Source of the DNA: Allobosea sp. BH3 | Lineage (GTDB): Bacteria; Pseudomonadota; Alphaproteobacteria; Rhizobiales; Beijerinckiaceae | Length of the DNA stretch: 64,000 bases | NCBI RefSeq assembly: GCF_025499465.1 | Contig: NZ_JAIMCA010000006.1 | Coordinates: 248,001-312,000 of the forward strand | Direction of reading: 5' to 3' | In this document: one piece after another, positions 57,312 to 64,000 of the stretch | How the letters are laid out: every line of letters begins with the position of its first letter | How positions within the stretch are numbered: position 1 is the stretch's first letter | Program-made: the position numbers and the translations under genes | The notes under the pieces: generated by a model | What the model saw: only the letters and a program-made list of their open reading frames with translations | Database searches by the model: none | Told to the model about the DNA's origin: nothing

Positions 57312-57908
57312 ATGACCGTTCAAGACACCGATATCCTCGACCGGCTCTCCGGCATCGCCTCAGGCTCCGCACTCGATGCGCTGCGGCGCGAGCGCCCGCA
57401 GACGCGCGACAATGTTCAGGCTAGCTACGAGGCCCTGTTCACCGCCGCGGACGAAACCGGCATTTCGCAAAGCGAACGGCTGGTCGTGGCGAGCTTCGTC
57501 GGGCTCCTGCATGGCGGCGGGCCGGCGGCGGCGCACTACCTCGGCCTGCTCGAAGCGCAGCCGAACGGCGTCGCGCTCGCCGCTCTCGTGCGCGGCCTGG
57601 CCGAGCGCGCCACGACAAGCGGTCCTTATGGCGCCTACCCGGCCGGGCCGCTGTCGAGCGAAGACGTTGACGGCCTGACCTTCAAGCTCGAGGCTGACCG
57701 GCGCGCCGCGCTGGGTGAGCGCCTTGCCGTTGCACTGGAGCATGTTCACCAGCTCGTCTTCCATCCGCGCGACGCCAAGGCGTCCGACTTCGCGCCGCTC
57801 AAAAACGCCGGCTGGAGCACGCCTGCGATCGTGACGCTCTCTCAGATCGTCGCCTATCTCTCCTTCCAGATCCGCGCCGCGCATGGCCTGCGCGTGCTCG
57901 GCGCCTGA
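57312..57908 (+). CDS. CMD-fold protein, Avi_7170-like
   Basis: A 198-residue protein with a carboxymuconolactone-decarboxylase-like helical fold (SERLVVASFVGLLHGGGPAAAHYLGLLE; ATIVTLSQIVAYLSFQIRAAHGLRVLGA-type end). It has no CxxC redox pair (no cysteine at all), so any peroxidase activity would have to come from its partner at 57929. The start at 57312 is chosen by homology; the frame is open upstream. It lies 10 nt after the monooxygenase gene. Confidence 0.8.
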   Translation: MTVQDTDILDRLSGIASGSALDALRRERPQTRDNVQASYEALFTAADETGISQSERLVVASFVGLLHGGGPAAAHYLGLLEAQPNGVALAALVRGLAERATTSGPYGAYPAGPLSSEDVDGLTFKLEADRRAALGERLAVALEHVHQLVFHPRDAKASDFAPLKNAGWSTPAIVTLSQIVAYLSFQIRAAHGLRVLGA

Positions 57909-57928
57909 GCCATTCCAGGAGCAGCCCG

Positions 57929-58528
57929 ATGAGCAACACCACGCTCGACCGCCCGGCGAAGGCCGCGCCGAACGTCTTCACCCAGGCCGAACTCGGCTGG
58001 AACGCCTGGCTCGACCCCGTGCCCGAGGGCGCCCTGACCGAGCGCCAGAAGCAGGGCCTCGTCGACATCGCGCGGGCAAAGAGCCCCTATTTCCGGCTGC
58101 TGGCGCATGACCCGGACATCCTCCGCACGCGGACACTTGCCGACAAGGACATCTTCTACAACACGAAGGCCGGGTTGCCGCGCGCGGAGCGGGAGCTGGC
58201 CGCCGCCGCGACATCGCGCAGCAATGGCTGCATCTACTGCGCCTCGGTCCATGCCCGCTTCGCCACCACTTTCTCGAAGCGGCGCGAGGACGTGCAGCGC
58301 CTGCTTGACGAGGGCGTCGGCGCCGACATCGACCCGCTCTGGAACGCGATCATCGAGGCCTCCGTCGCGCTGACCGCGACGCCGATCGCCTTCGGACCGG
58401 AGCATGTCCGCAAGCTGCGCGATCTCGGCCTCGACGACCTCGCGATCTCGGACCTGATCCACTCCGCTTCGTTCTTCAACTGGGCGAACAGGCTGATGCT
58501 CTCGCTCGGCGAGCCGGAGATCGGCTGA
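57929..58528 (+). CDS. Alkylhydroperoxidase AhpD-like CMD protein, Avi_7169-like
   Basis: A 199-residue protein with the AhpD-type redox motif SNGCIYCASVHARF (Cys101, Cys104, His108), as in alkylhydroperoxide reductase partner proteins. Together with the CxxC-less neighbour it probably forms a mixed complex that removes peroxide or reduces a flavin-derived by-product of the monooxygenase; that partnership is inference. It is 20 nt after its partner. Confidence 0.87.
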   Translation: MSNTTLDRPAKAAPNVFTQAELGWNAWLDPVPEGALTERQKQGLVDIARAKSPYFRLLAHDPDILRTRTLADKDIFYNTKAGLPRAERELAAAATSRSNGCIYCASVHARFATTFSKRREDVQRLLDEGVGADIDPLWNAIIEASVALTATPIAFGPEHVRKLRDLGLDDLAISDLIHSASFFNWANRLMLSLGEPEIG

Positions 58529-58609
58529 CACTTTTCGAATGGCCGCGCGTCACGGAACCGCGGAGGCCGGTGCCACGTTCTGACGAGGAGACATCGCGCC
58601 CCGTCGGAC

Positions 58610-60463
58610 ATGAATCAGCCAGACCAAAAAAGTGCGGGGAGAAACGTCACAGGCGAGGCCCCGCCTCCGCCCAAACGCTCGCGCATGCGACAGTTCTTCC
58701 GCGTCGCCCTCCGCTACTGGCAGGGGGAGACCCGCTGGCGCGCCTGGGGCCTGACCGCAGCCGTCCTGCTTTTCGTCGCTGCCCAGACCGCGAGCGCAGT
58801 CGGCATCAACCGCTGGAACCGGGTGTTCTTCGATGCGCTCGAGAAGCGCGACGCCAGCGCCGTGTGGGCCGCTGCCAGCTGGCTGCCATTGCTGCTGGCC
58901 GCAGCGGCGCTCTCCATGTCCGCCCTCGTCATCAGCCGCATGCTGCTGCAGGTCCGCTGGCGCGAGAACCTGACCCGGCGCCTCGCTGGCTGGTGGATCG
59001 CCGATCAGCGCTATTACCGGCTGGGGTTCCTGACCAAGGAGCTGACCGCGCCGGAATATCGTATCGCGGAGGATGTGCGCCTGGCGATCGAGCCGCTGGT
59101 CGAGATGGCGATCGGCCTGATCACCGCCTTCGTTACGGCGGCGACCTTCGCAGCGATCCTCTGGCAGGTCGCCGGCTCCGCCGAGGTCACGCTCGGGGCG
59201 TCCACCATCGTCATCCCGAGCTACATGGCGCTGGCCGCGATCCTCTACGCCGCCATTGCCTCATTAGCCGCTTATGTCGCAGGGCGCCCGCTGGTCGCCA
59301 GGGTCGCCAAGAAGAACGAGACGGAAGCCCATTTCCGCGCCGAGATGACACGGCTGCGCGAGAATGCGGAAAGCGTCGCGCTGATCCGCGGCGATGCCGA
59401 CGAGCGCCATACGGCAGCCGAGCATTATGGGCGGGTGGTCGCGGCCTGGCTGAACATCATCCGGCAGCAAGGCGTCATAGCGCTCGTCCTCAACACCAAC
59501 AGCGCCCTCTTTCCGATCGTGCCGCTGCTGCTGATCGCGCCGAAATTCCTCGCCGGAGCCGTGACATTGGGCGCGGTGGTGCAGGTCGTCGCGGCCTTCA
59601 GCGCCGTCCAGGCGGCGCTGATCTGGTTCGTCGACAATGTGGTGCGGCTGGCCGAGTGGTTCGCCTCCGTCACCCGCGTCGACGAGCTGATGGAAGAGCT
59701 CGAAGCGCTCGATATCGGCACGATCATGGAGGGCGACACGCAGATCGAGCTGGGCGAGAGCGAGGATGGCGCGATCCATATCGAGAACCTGTCGCTGGCC
59801 CATAGTAACGGCCGCGTCGTCGTCGCCGACGCCACGGTCGCGATCCCCCAGGGCGCCAAGATACTCGTCGCCGGCGAAAGCGGCTCGGGCAAGAGCACGC
59901 TGATCCGCGCGCTCGCGGGGCTCTGGCCCTGGGGCTCGGGGCGCATCCTGCTGCCGCGCGGCCAGTCGGTCGCCTTCGTGCCGCAGAAACCCTATCTGCC
60001 GCGCGGGACGCTGCATGCGATCCTGCTCTACCCGGATTCCGGCCGTCAGACCGCGGAGACGACCATCACCGAGGCTCTGCAGCGCTGCGGCCTCGGCTAT
60101 CTCGAACGGCGCCTCGACGAGGAGGAGGACTGGGACAAGATCCTGTCCGGCGGCGAGCGCCAGCGCGTCGCCTTCGCCAGGCTGCTGATCCAGAAGCCCG
60201 ACATTGTCATCATGGACGAGGCGACCTCGGCTCTCGATGAAGGCAGCCAGGAATCGCTGCTCAGCCTCTTCGAGGACGAGCTCGCCGACGCCACCCTGAT
60301 CAGCGTCGGCCACCGGCCGGGGCTGGAGGATTATCACGACCAGAAAATCACGCTCGAACGCCGCCCGGCCGGGGCGCAGATGACCTCGCGCCGGATCGGG
60401 AAATCGCTCTGGCGGCTGCTGCGGGGCCGCAAGGCCGCCAACCAGGACGAGGCGCCGTCCTAG
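58610..60463 (+). CDS. ABC transporter, fused permease/ATPase (SbmA/BacA-like ABCD type)
   Basis: A 617-residue fusion of an SbmA/BacA-type membrane domain (about 35-360; WRENLTRRLAGWWIADQRYYRLGF, NPEYRIAED-like stretch APEYRIAEDVRL) and an ATPase domain. The ATPase shows Walker A GESGSGKST (about 422-430), signature LSGGERQRVAFAR (about 512) and Walker B IVIMDEATSALD. Family members transport peptides or very long-chain fatty acyl compounds. It is 81 nt after the CMD gene on the same strand; a functional link to it is not certain. The protein begins with a Pro-rich cytoplasmic segment. Confidence 0.88.
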   Translation: MNQPDQKSAGRNVTGEAPPPPKRSRMRQFFRVALRYWQGETRWRAWGLTAAVLLFVAAQTASAVGINRWNRVFFDALEKRDASAVWAAASWLPLLLAAAALSMSALVISRMLLQVRWRENLTRRLAGWWIADQRYYRLGFLTKELTAPEYRIAEDVRLAIEPLVEMAIGLITAFVTAATFAAILWQVAGSAEVTLGASTIVIPSYMALAAILYAAIASLAAYVAGRPLVARVAKKNETEAHFRAEMTRLRENAESVALIRGDADERHTAAEHYGRVVAAWLNIIRQQGVIALVLNTNSALFPIVPLLLIAPKFLAGAVTLGAVVQVVAAFSAVQAALIWFVDNVVRLAEWFASVTRVDELMEELEALDIGTIMEGDTQIELGESEDGAIHIENLSLAHSNGRVVVADATVAIPQGAKILVAGESGSGKSTLIRALAGLWPWGSGRILLPRGQSVAFVPQKPYLPRGTLHAILLYPDSGRQTAETTITEALQRCGLGYLERRLDEEEDWDKILSGGERQRVAFARLLIQKPDIVIMDEATSALDEGSQESLLSLFEDELADATLISVGHRPGLEDYHDQKITLERRPAGAQMTSRRIGKSLWRLLRGRKAANQDEAPS

Positions 60464-60679
60464 GTCATCATTCTGGACCTCTCTCGGAAAACGCGTCCGC
60501 GGGAGAAGCCGCCCAAGCCGGTTCTCGCGTTGGCGGCCGCAGAGCCAAAGGCCGCCCAACCTCGCTGAACCGCGGACGTAAAGAACCGGTAACCAATCGT
60601 GAGGCTTCACGCTGCTCCACTTCCGCTTCGATGTTATTTTTGGCATTCCGACAATGTGCGTCTCCTTGGTGGAGGGACC

Positions 60680-61012
60680 ATGCCTGAGATCATGAAGGAC
60701 CGGCTGGCCGACGACATCGAGACCCTCCGCGCCGACGTGCTCAAGGCCGGCGTGCTCAACGCCAAGGCGTTGCAGGAGAGCGCGGAACTCCATGTCGCGC
60801 GGCTCCACGACACCGCCGAGGCCACCCCTGCCCTGCAGGACGCCTCATTCCAGGTGGTGACCAGCGTGATCGCCTTCGCGCGCCTGCTCTACGGCCAGGC
60901 AGCGATCGCCGAATCGGAGCGGGCGCGGCGCGAGGCACTTGCCGCGATCGATCGTCTCGCAGCCGTTCTCGGCCATGCGAGCTGCGACACGCGGAGCGCG
61001 CTGACGGCCTGA
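60680..61012 (+). CDS. Small conserved hypothetical protein
   Basis: A 110-residue helical protein (DDIETLRADVLKAGVLNAKALQESAELHVARLHDTAE; RLLYGQAAIAESERARREALAAIDRLAAVLG) with no membrane segment. GGAGGG lies just before the ATG at 60680; the longer open frame is not preferred. It looks like a coiled-coil regulatory or structural protein. Neighbours are an ABC transporter upstream and tRNA-Phe downstream. Function is unknown. Confidence 0.62.
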   Translation: MPEIMKDRLADDIETLRADVLKAGVLNAKALQESAELHVARLHDTAEATPALQDASFQVVTSVIAFARLLYGQAAIAESERARREALAAIDRLAAVLGHASCDTRSALTA

Positions 61013-61203
61013 ACGCGCGCCGCGTCTGAGCGGGCGCCCAACACGATATCGAGCCTGTCCGGAACGGCTTTCCGCACATCGGGCAGGTATCGGGAGCGGT
61101 TGTGCGCCCGGATGCAGAAAGCCGGCTGAAGTGACTGGACAGGCCAGACGGCAGCCTCTATATCGCCCCCACCAACACGGGCGGCGCCACGCGCCCCCGC
61201 GGC

Positions 61204-61279
61204 GCCCAGGTAGCTCAGTTGGTAGAGCATGCGACTGAAAATCGCAGTGTCGGCGGTTCGACTCCGTCCCTGGGCACCA
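61204..61279 (+). tRNA. tRNA-Phe (anticodon GAA)
   Basis: A 76-nt cloverleaf. The acceptor GCCCAGG pairs with CCTGGGC; the D-loop has AGCTCAGTTGGTAGAGC, the anticodon loop CTGAAAA gives GAA, the T arm includes GGTTCGACTCC and the 3' CCA is encoded in the genome. Confidence 0.95.
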
Positions 61280-61742
61280 TTCTCCCGTCAAGCGGTTGAA
61301 AAACTAAAGAAATCGCCAAGTTCGCAACTTGAACGCGCCCGAATGAAGCGGGTGGCGGCTTCAGATGCTCGCGTCAGTGGCGCAACCGTTCACACTGACA
61401 GGCGTCCGTTTGTTCCGGAAGGCGGTCCCGGAGGAGCTTCAGGCCGCTGGGAGCCGGCGTGAATATCCCGCCGGCTCCGCATAATAAGCACTAGGGAGGC
61501 CCGGACGCTTCACGCGAATGTCGCGGGCTAGATCGCAACGTGAGGTCGCCAGGGCGTCGTCACGACTGCATTTCCAACAGTAGCAGCGCGTCGTCGCGCG
61601 ACCGCCAGGAAGGGCTTAGCGGCAGCCGGCAATTTGGCGCACCTCGCTCGACGCCGGATCATTCTTCCGGATCACGCGTTCAACGACGCGGCGCTCGCTC
61701 GCCGCGTCAGTCTAACTGCAAGAGAATACCGCCGAAATTGCC
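61280..61742. other. 463-bp stretch without a credible gene downstream of tRNA-Phe
   Basis: Only short overlapping ORFs with no ribosome site or protein-like composition are present. It contains a strong hairpin (61450-61478). No direct repeat of the tRNA 3' end was found, so an integrated element is not supported. It could hold transcription stop signals for the tRNA or decayed coding sequence. Confidence 0.55.
61450..61478. terminator. Perfect 10-bp GC-rich hairpin
   Basis: GGAGCCGGCG (61450-61459) pairs perfectly with CGCCGGCTCC (61469-61478) with a 9-nt loop, about 170 nt downstream of the tRNA. There is no T run, only ATAATAA shortly after. It may end the tRNA transcript or belong to an unrecognised small RNA. 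Confidence 0.4.
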
Positions 61743-62000
61743 ATGACCATTCCTATGCCAACTCTCGACTTTCGCTTTCCGGGTGTTCTGAATTCAAAGG
61801 AGATGCTTGTTGCAGAAGCGATCCACGCCCGCGCCTGGCAAACCATAAGCGACGATCTGCGTATCTCCGGAGCTCCTCCCGAAGAAGCCAAGGCACGGCT
61901 CGGGCGCATCGTTACGCAGCTCGTCGGACATGGACCCAAAGCCGCGGACGATCTCGCTGCCGCGGCTGTCTGCGCCTTCAAGCAAGGAGCCCTCGCATAG
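61743..62000 (+). CDS. Small hypothetical protein
   Basis: An 85-residue ORF with a plausible protein-like composition: VAEAIHARAWQTISDDLRISGAPPEEAKARLGRIVTQLVGHGPKAADDLAAAAVCAFKQGA. It is helical, soluble and has one Cys. The ribosome site is weak. It is the most protein-like of several short ORFs between the tRNA and the RpiR gene, but could be chance. Function is unknown. Confidence 0.5.
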   Translation: MTIPMPTLDFRFPGVLNSKEMLVAEAIHARAWQTISDDLRISGAPPEEAKARLGRIVTQLVGHGPKAADDLAAAAVCAFKQGALA

Positions 62001-62147
62001 CGAAGGCGCGTTTCCGCTTCCTTGCGTTGTCTGAATGCCTGCTTCGGGCGGCTCTTGGCCCATTTTGTTGCGGATCATGGTCGAGCCGGCCTCTCGCGCC
62101 AACCGGATAGCTGTGACCGTCTCGTGAGGGAGTCGCCGCCCGGCGGC

Positions 62148-63020
62148 TCAATGCTGGAACGTCCAAAGCAGGCTCTGGCTCAGCTTCTTGAGGGCATCGA
62201 CGGCTTCGGGTCGCTCGCGCGCAACGGCTGTGATCAGCGCGTCGGCGAGCGCGAAGATCGCCGTGGGCGAGTTCGGCAGCAGCGGGTTGCGTGCCGGTCC
62301 GAACAGCGCGAGATCGCTGATGGGTGCGAGCGGGGATGTCGGGCCGTCCGTCAATGCGACGAGGGTCGCGCCCTTGGCACGACTGTGAGCCGCCAATTCC
62401 ACGGTTGCACGCGAATAGCGCGGCACCGAGATTGCGATCGCGACATCGCCGGCGCCTGCCGCGTTGAGATGCCGAAAGGCCCGCTCAGGTCCGCCGCGCG
62501 CCGTGGCGAAGACCACCTCCGCCTCACAGTACAGAGCGAGTCCATCCTCGAGCATGCTGGCAACATGGTGGCTGGCGCCAGACGCGATGATGAAGATCCG
62601 CCGCGCCGCGAGCACGGCAGCGACGATGCGCGTCACCGTGTTTTCGTCCAGGCCGGATATGGCGTCTTCCAGATTCGTGCGCTGCGTCTTCATCGCGGCG
62701 AGAAACGTTCCGTAGGCGGATTGCGTCGAGGCCAGCGCCTCGGCGAATTCGTCAACGGGCTGCATCGCCAGGCGCAGCGCGGCTGACAGCGCGCCGCGGA
62801 ACTCGGCATAGGACGCATAGCCCAACGCCCGGACGAAGCGCGTCACCGTGGCGTTGGAGGCGCCGCTGCGTTCCGCCAGCACTTCGATCGAGGCCGTCGC
62901 GCTTTCGAGCGGGCTGCCCATGACATGAGCGGCAATGCGGCGGTGGCCGTTGCTGAGAGTCGGGTAGATCCGGGCGATCCGGTTCGCCAGATCCGTGGTC
63001 GGCTTCAGGGCGTGAACCAT
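62148..63020 (-). CDS. MurR/RpiR family transcriptional regulator
   Basis: A 290-residue regulator with an N-terminal HTH-6 domain (about 5-80: RIARIYPTLSNGHRRIAAHVMGSPLESATASIEVLAERSGASNATVTRFVRALGY) and a C-terminal SIS sugar-phosphate-binding domain (about 120-255: IFIIASGASHHVASMLEDGLALY). The start at 63020 has a GAGGG site; the frame upstream is open. It is divergent from a binding-protein gene and probably controls that operon in response to a phosphorylated sugar or amino-sugar derivative. Confidence 0.9.
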   Translation of the reverse strand: MVHALKPTTDLANRIARIYPTLSNGHRRIAAHVMGSPLESATASIEVLAERSGASNATVTRFVRALGYASYAEFRGALSAALRLAMQPVDEFAEALASTQSAYGTFLAAMKTQRTNLEDAISGLDENTVTRIVAAVLAARRIFIIASGASHHVASMLEDGLALYCEAEVVFATARGGPERAFRHLNAAGAGDVAIAISVPRYSRATVELAAHSRAKGATLVALTDGPTSPLAPISDLALFGPARNPLLPNSPTAIFALADALITAVARERPEAVDALKKLSQSLLWTFQH

Positions 63021-63043
63021 CGCCGGGCCCTCGATTGACGAAC

Positions 63044-63074
63044 GAAAATTTTCATGATGGATAAGGGATGAAAA
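63044..63074. promoter_or_regulatory. Candidate RpiR operator in the divergent promoter
   Basis: A 10-bp perfect palindrome GAAAATTTTC (63044-63053) is followed by an inverted 7-bp pair TTTTCAT (63049-63055) and ATGAAAA (63068-63074). These dyads lie between the regulator start (63020) and the transporter start (63121), a classic place for autoregulation. TTGACG at 63035-63040 may be a -35 element, without a strong -10. Confidence 0.45.
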
Positions 63075-63120
63075 TAAACCTGTCAAAAATGCCGCCGCAG
63101 CGCGGGAATGGGGAATCGTG

Positions 63121-64000
63121 ATGCGCACATCTCTTTCGGCCGCCCTGCTCGCGAGCGTCTGCCTCGTCTCGCTTCCCGCGAGCGCCCAATCGCTGCGCAT
63201 CGCGCTCGGCTCGGAACCGACAGCGGTCGATCCCCACTACCATGACCTCACGCCCAACAATGCGCTCGCACAGCACATTTTCGACGGGCTCACCCGGCAG
63301 GACGAGCAGCAGAAGGTCCTCCCCGCTCTTGCGACCTCCTGGGAGAACGACGGCAAGAACAAGTGGACCTTCAAGCTCCGCGACGGCGTCACCTTCTCGA
63401 ACGGCAAGCCGTTCACCGCCGACGACGTGATCTTCACCTTCTGCCGCACGCTGAAGAACGAGACCAAGATCACCGGCTCGTTCGCCGACGTCACCGGCAA
63501 CTTCGCCTCGGTCACGGCGCCGGATGCCCGCACAATCGTCATCGAAACGAAGAACCCCGAGCCGCTGCTGCCGAACCTGGTCGGCACCGTCGCCATCATC
63601 AGCTCATCGCTCGCCAAGTTCGACAAGCTCTCCTTCGACGTCGCGAACAATTGCGGCGTCACCGGTGAGTGGCCGGCGCTGACCGCGTTCAATGACGGCA
63701 GCGCCGCGATCGGCACCGGCCCCTACAAGCTCAAGAGCTATGTCCGCGGCTCGGCGATCGAGCTCGAGCGCAACGACAGCCACTGGGGCGGCAAGGAGCC
63801 CTGGGCGAGCGTCCGCTTCGTGCCTGTGACCAATGCCGGCCCGCGGCTGGCCGGCCTGCTCGCGGGCGACTACGACATGATCGAGAACCCCGCCGCACGC
63901 GACCTTGGCCGCATCAGCAACGACAAGCGCTTCGCCACGGTGATCACGCCCTCGACGCGCGTCATCTACTTCCAGCTCGACGTCGCGCGCGAGCCGAGCC
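63121..64000 (+). CDS. Peptide/nickel-type ABC substrate-binding protein, N-terminal part
   Basis: The frame runs from the ATG at 63121 to the window end with no stop, so 293 residues are visible. The signal peptide ends near PASAQ (about residue 22). The SBP_bac_5 fold reads IALGSEPTAVDPHY, HIFDGLTRQDEQQKVLPALATSWE, WTFKLRDGVTFSNGKPFTADDVIFTF and FQLDVARE. Such proteins bring in di- or oligopeptides, opines or nickel chelates. It is divergent from the RpiR regulator, so a sugar-derived or opine-like compound is plausible. A GTG three bases upstream is an alternative start. Confidence 0.92.
   Translation, partial: MRTSLSAALLASVCLVSLPASAQSLRIALGSEPTAVDPHYHDLTPNNALAQHIFDGLTRQDEQQKVLPALATSWENDGKNKWTFKLRDGVTFSNGKPFTADDVIFTFCRTLKNETKITGSFADVTGNFASVTAPDARTIVIETKNPEPLLPNLVGTVAIISSSLAKFDKLSFDVANNCGVTGEWPALTAFNDGSAAIGTGPYKLKSYVRGSAIELERNDSHWGGKEPWASVRFVPVTNAGPRLAGLLAGDYDMIENPAARDLGRISNDKRFATVITPSTRVIYFQLDVAREPS

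Noticed and set aside
61204..62147. Integrative element inserted at tRNA-Phe
   Set aside because: No integrase, no repeat of the tRNA 3' end downstream, and no composition shift that I can see beyond a sparse stretch.

Overview
The window is GC-rich DNA from an alphaproteobacterium. Gene content (alphaproteobacterial-type porin, LivFGHM-type transporters, CYTH-CHAD protein, MurR/RpiR and FixJ-type regulators, abundant catabolic genes) fits the Hyphomicrobiales, perhaps a Bosea-like lineage. There is no rRNA here, so this placement is inference. I see no insertion sequence, phage or CRISPR array. The only RNA gene found is a tRNA-Phe(GAA).

Layout. 1-1500: the end of an ornithine cyclodeaminase-like gene and an FMN-dependent alpha-hydroxy-acid dehydrogenase. 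1610-9885 (minus): a decarboxylase/antiporter operon made of a large Orn/Lys/Arg-type decarboxylase, two AspT-type exchangers and aspartate 4-decarboxylase, suited to acid consumption and proton-motive-force generation. 10131-24400: envelope and stress genes (DUF3300 and DUF2950 proteins, CYTH-CHAD protein, SulP carrier, FixJ-like regulator, TPR/TolB-like membrane regulator, lipoprotein, PPK2 kinase, HlyD adaptor). 24667-28239: lipoprotein, L,D-transpeptidase, orphan amino-acid-binding protein and porin.

28457-48684 (minus) is the most unusual part: 18 collinear genes with no gap over 28 nt and many 4- or 8-nt overlaps. In transcription order they are: AraC regulator, LivH, LivM, LivG, an ABC ATPase fused to a Tm-1-like domain, a PEP-hydrolase-family TIM barrel, a giant flotillin with an 11-residue-repeat coiled coil, two SRPBCC proteins, a three-subunit molybdenum hydroxylase whose large subunit is split into two ORFs, MoxR (CoxD-like) and VWA (CoxE-like) maturation factors, an amidohydrolase, a metallo-beta-lactamase-fold lactonase, and an SMP-30/cysteine-hydrolase-like fusion. 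I read it as an uptake-plus-oxidation pathway for an unidentified, possibly heterocyclic or aromatic, substrate; the substrate is inference. Its presumed binding protein (48871-50121) is a separate unit.

50122-50721 is a 600-bp divergent control region with two matching 16-bp palindromes. 50722-60463 (plus) is a second LivFGHM-type system followed by a VOC protein, a luciferase-like flavin monooxygenase, two carboxymuconolactone-decarboxylase-fold proteins and an ABC exporter of the SbmA/BacA type. 60680-64000 holds a small hypothetical gene, tRNA-Phe, a sparse 460-bp stretch, another small gene, and an RpiR regulator divergent from a peptide/nickel-type binding protein cut by the window end.
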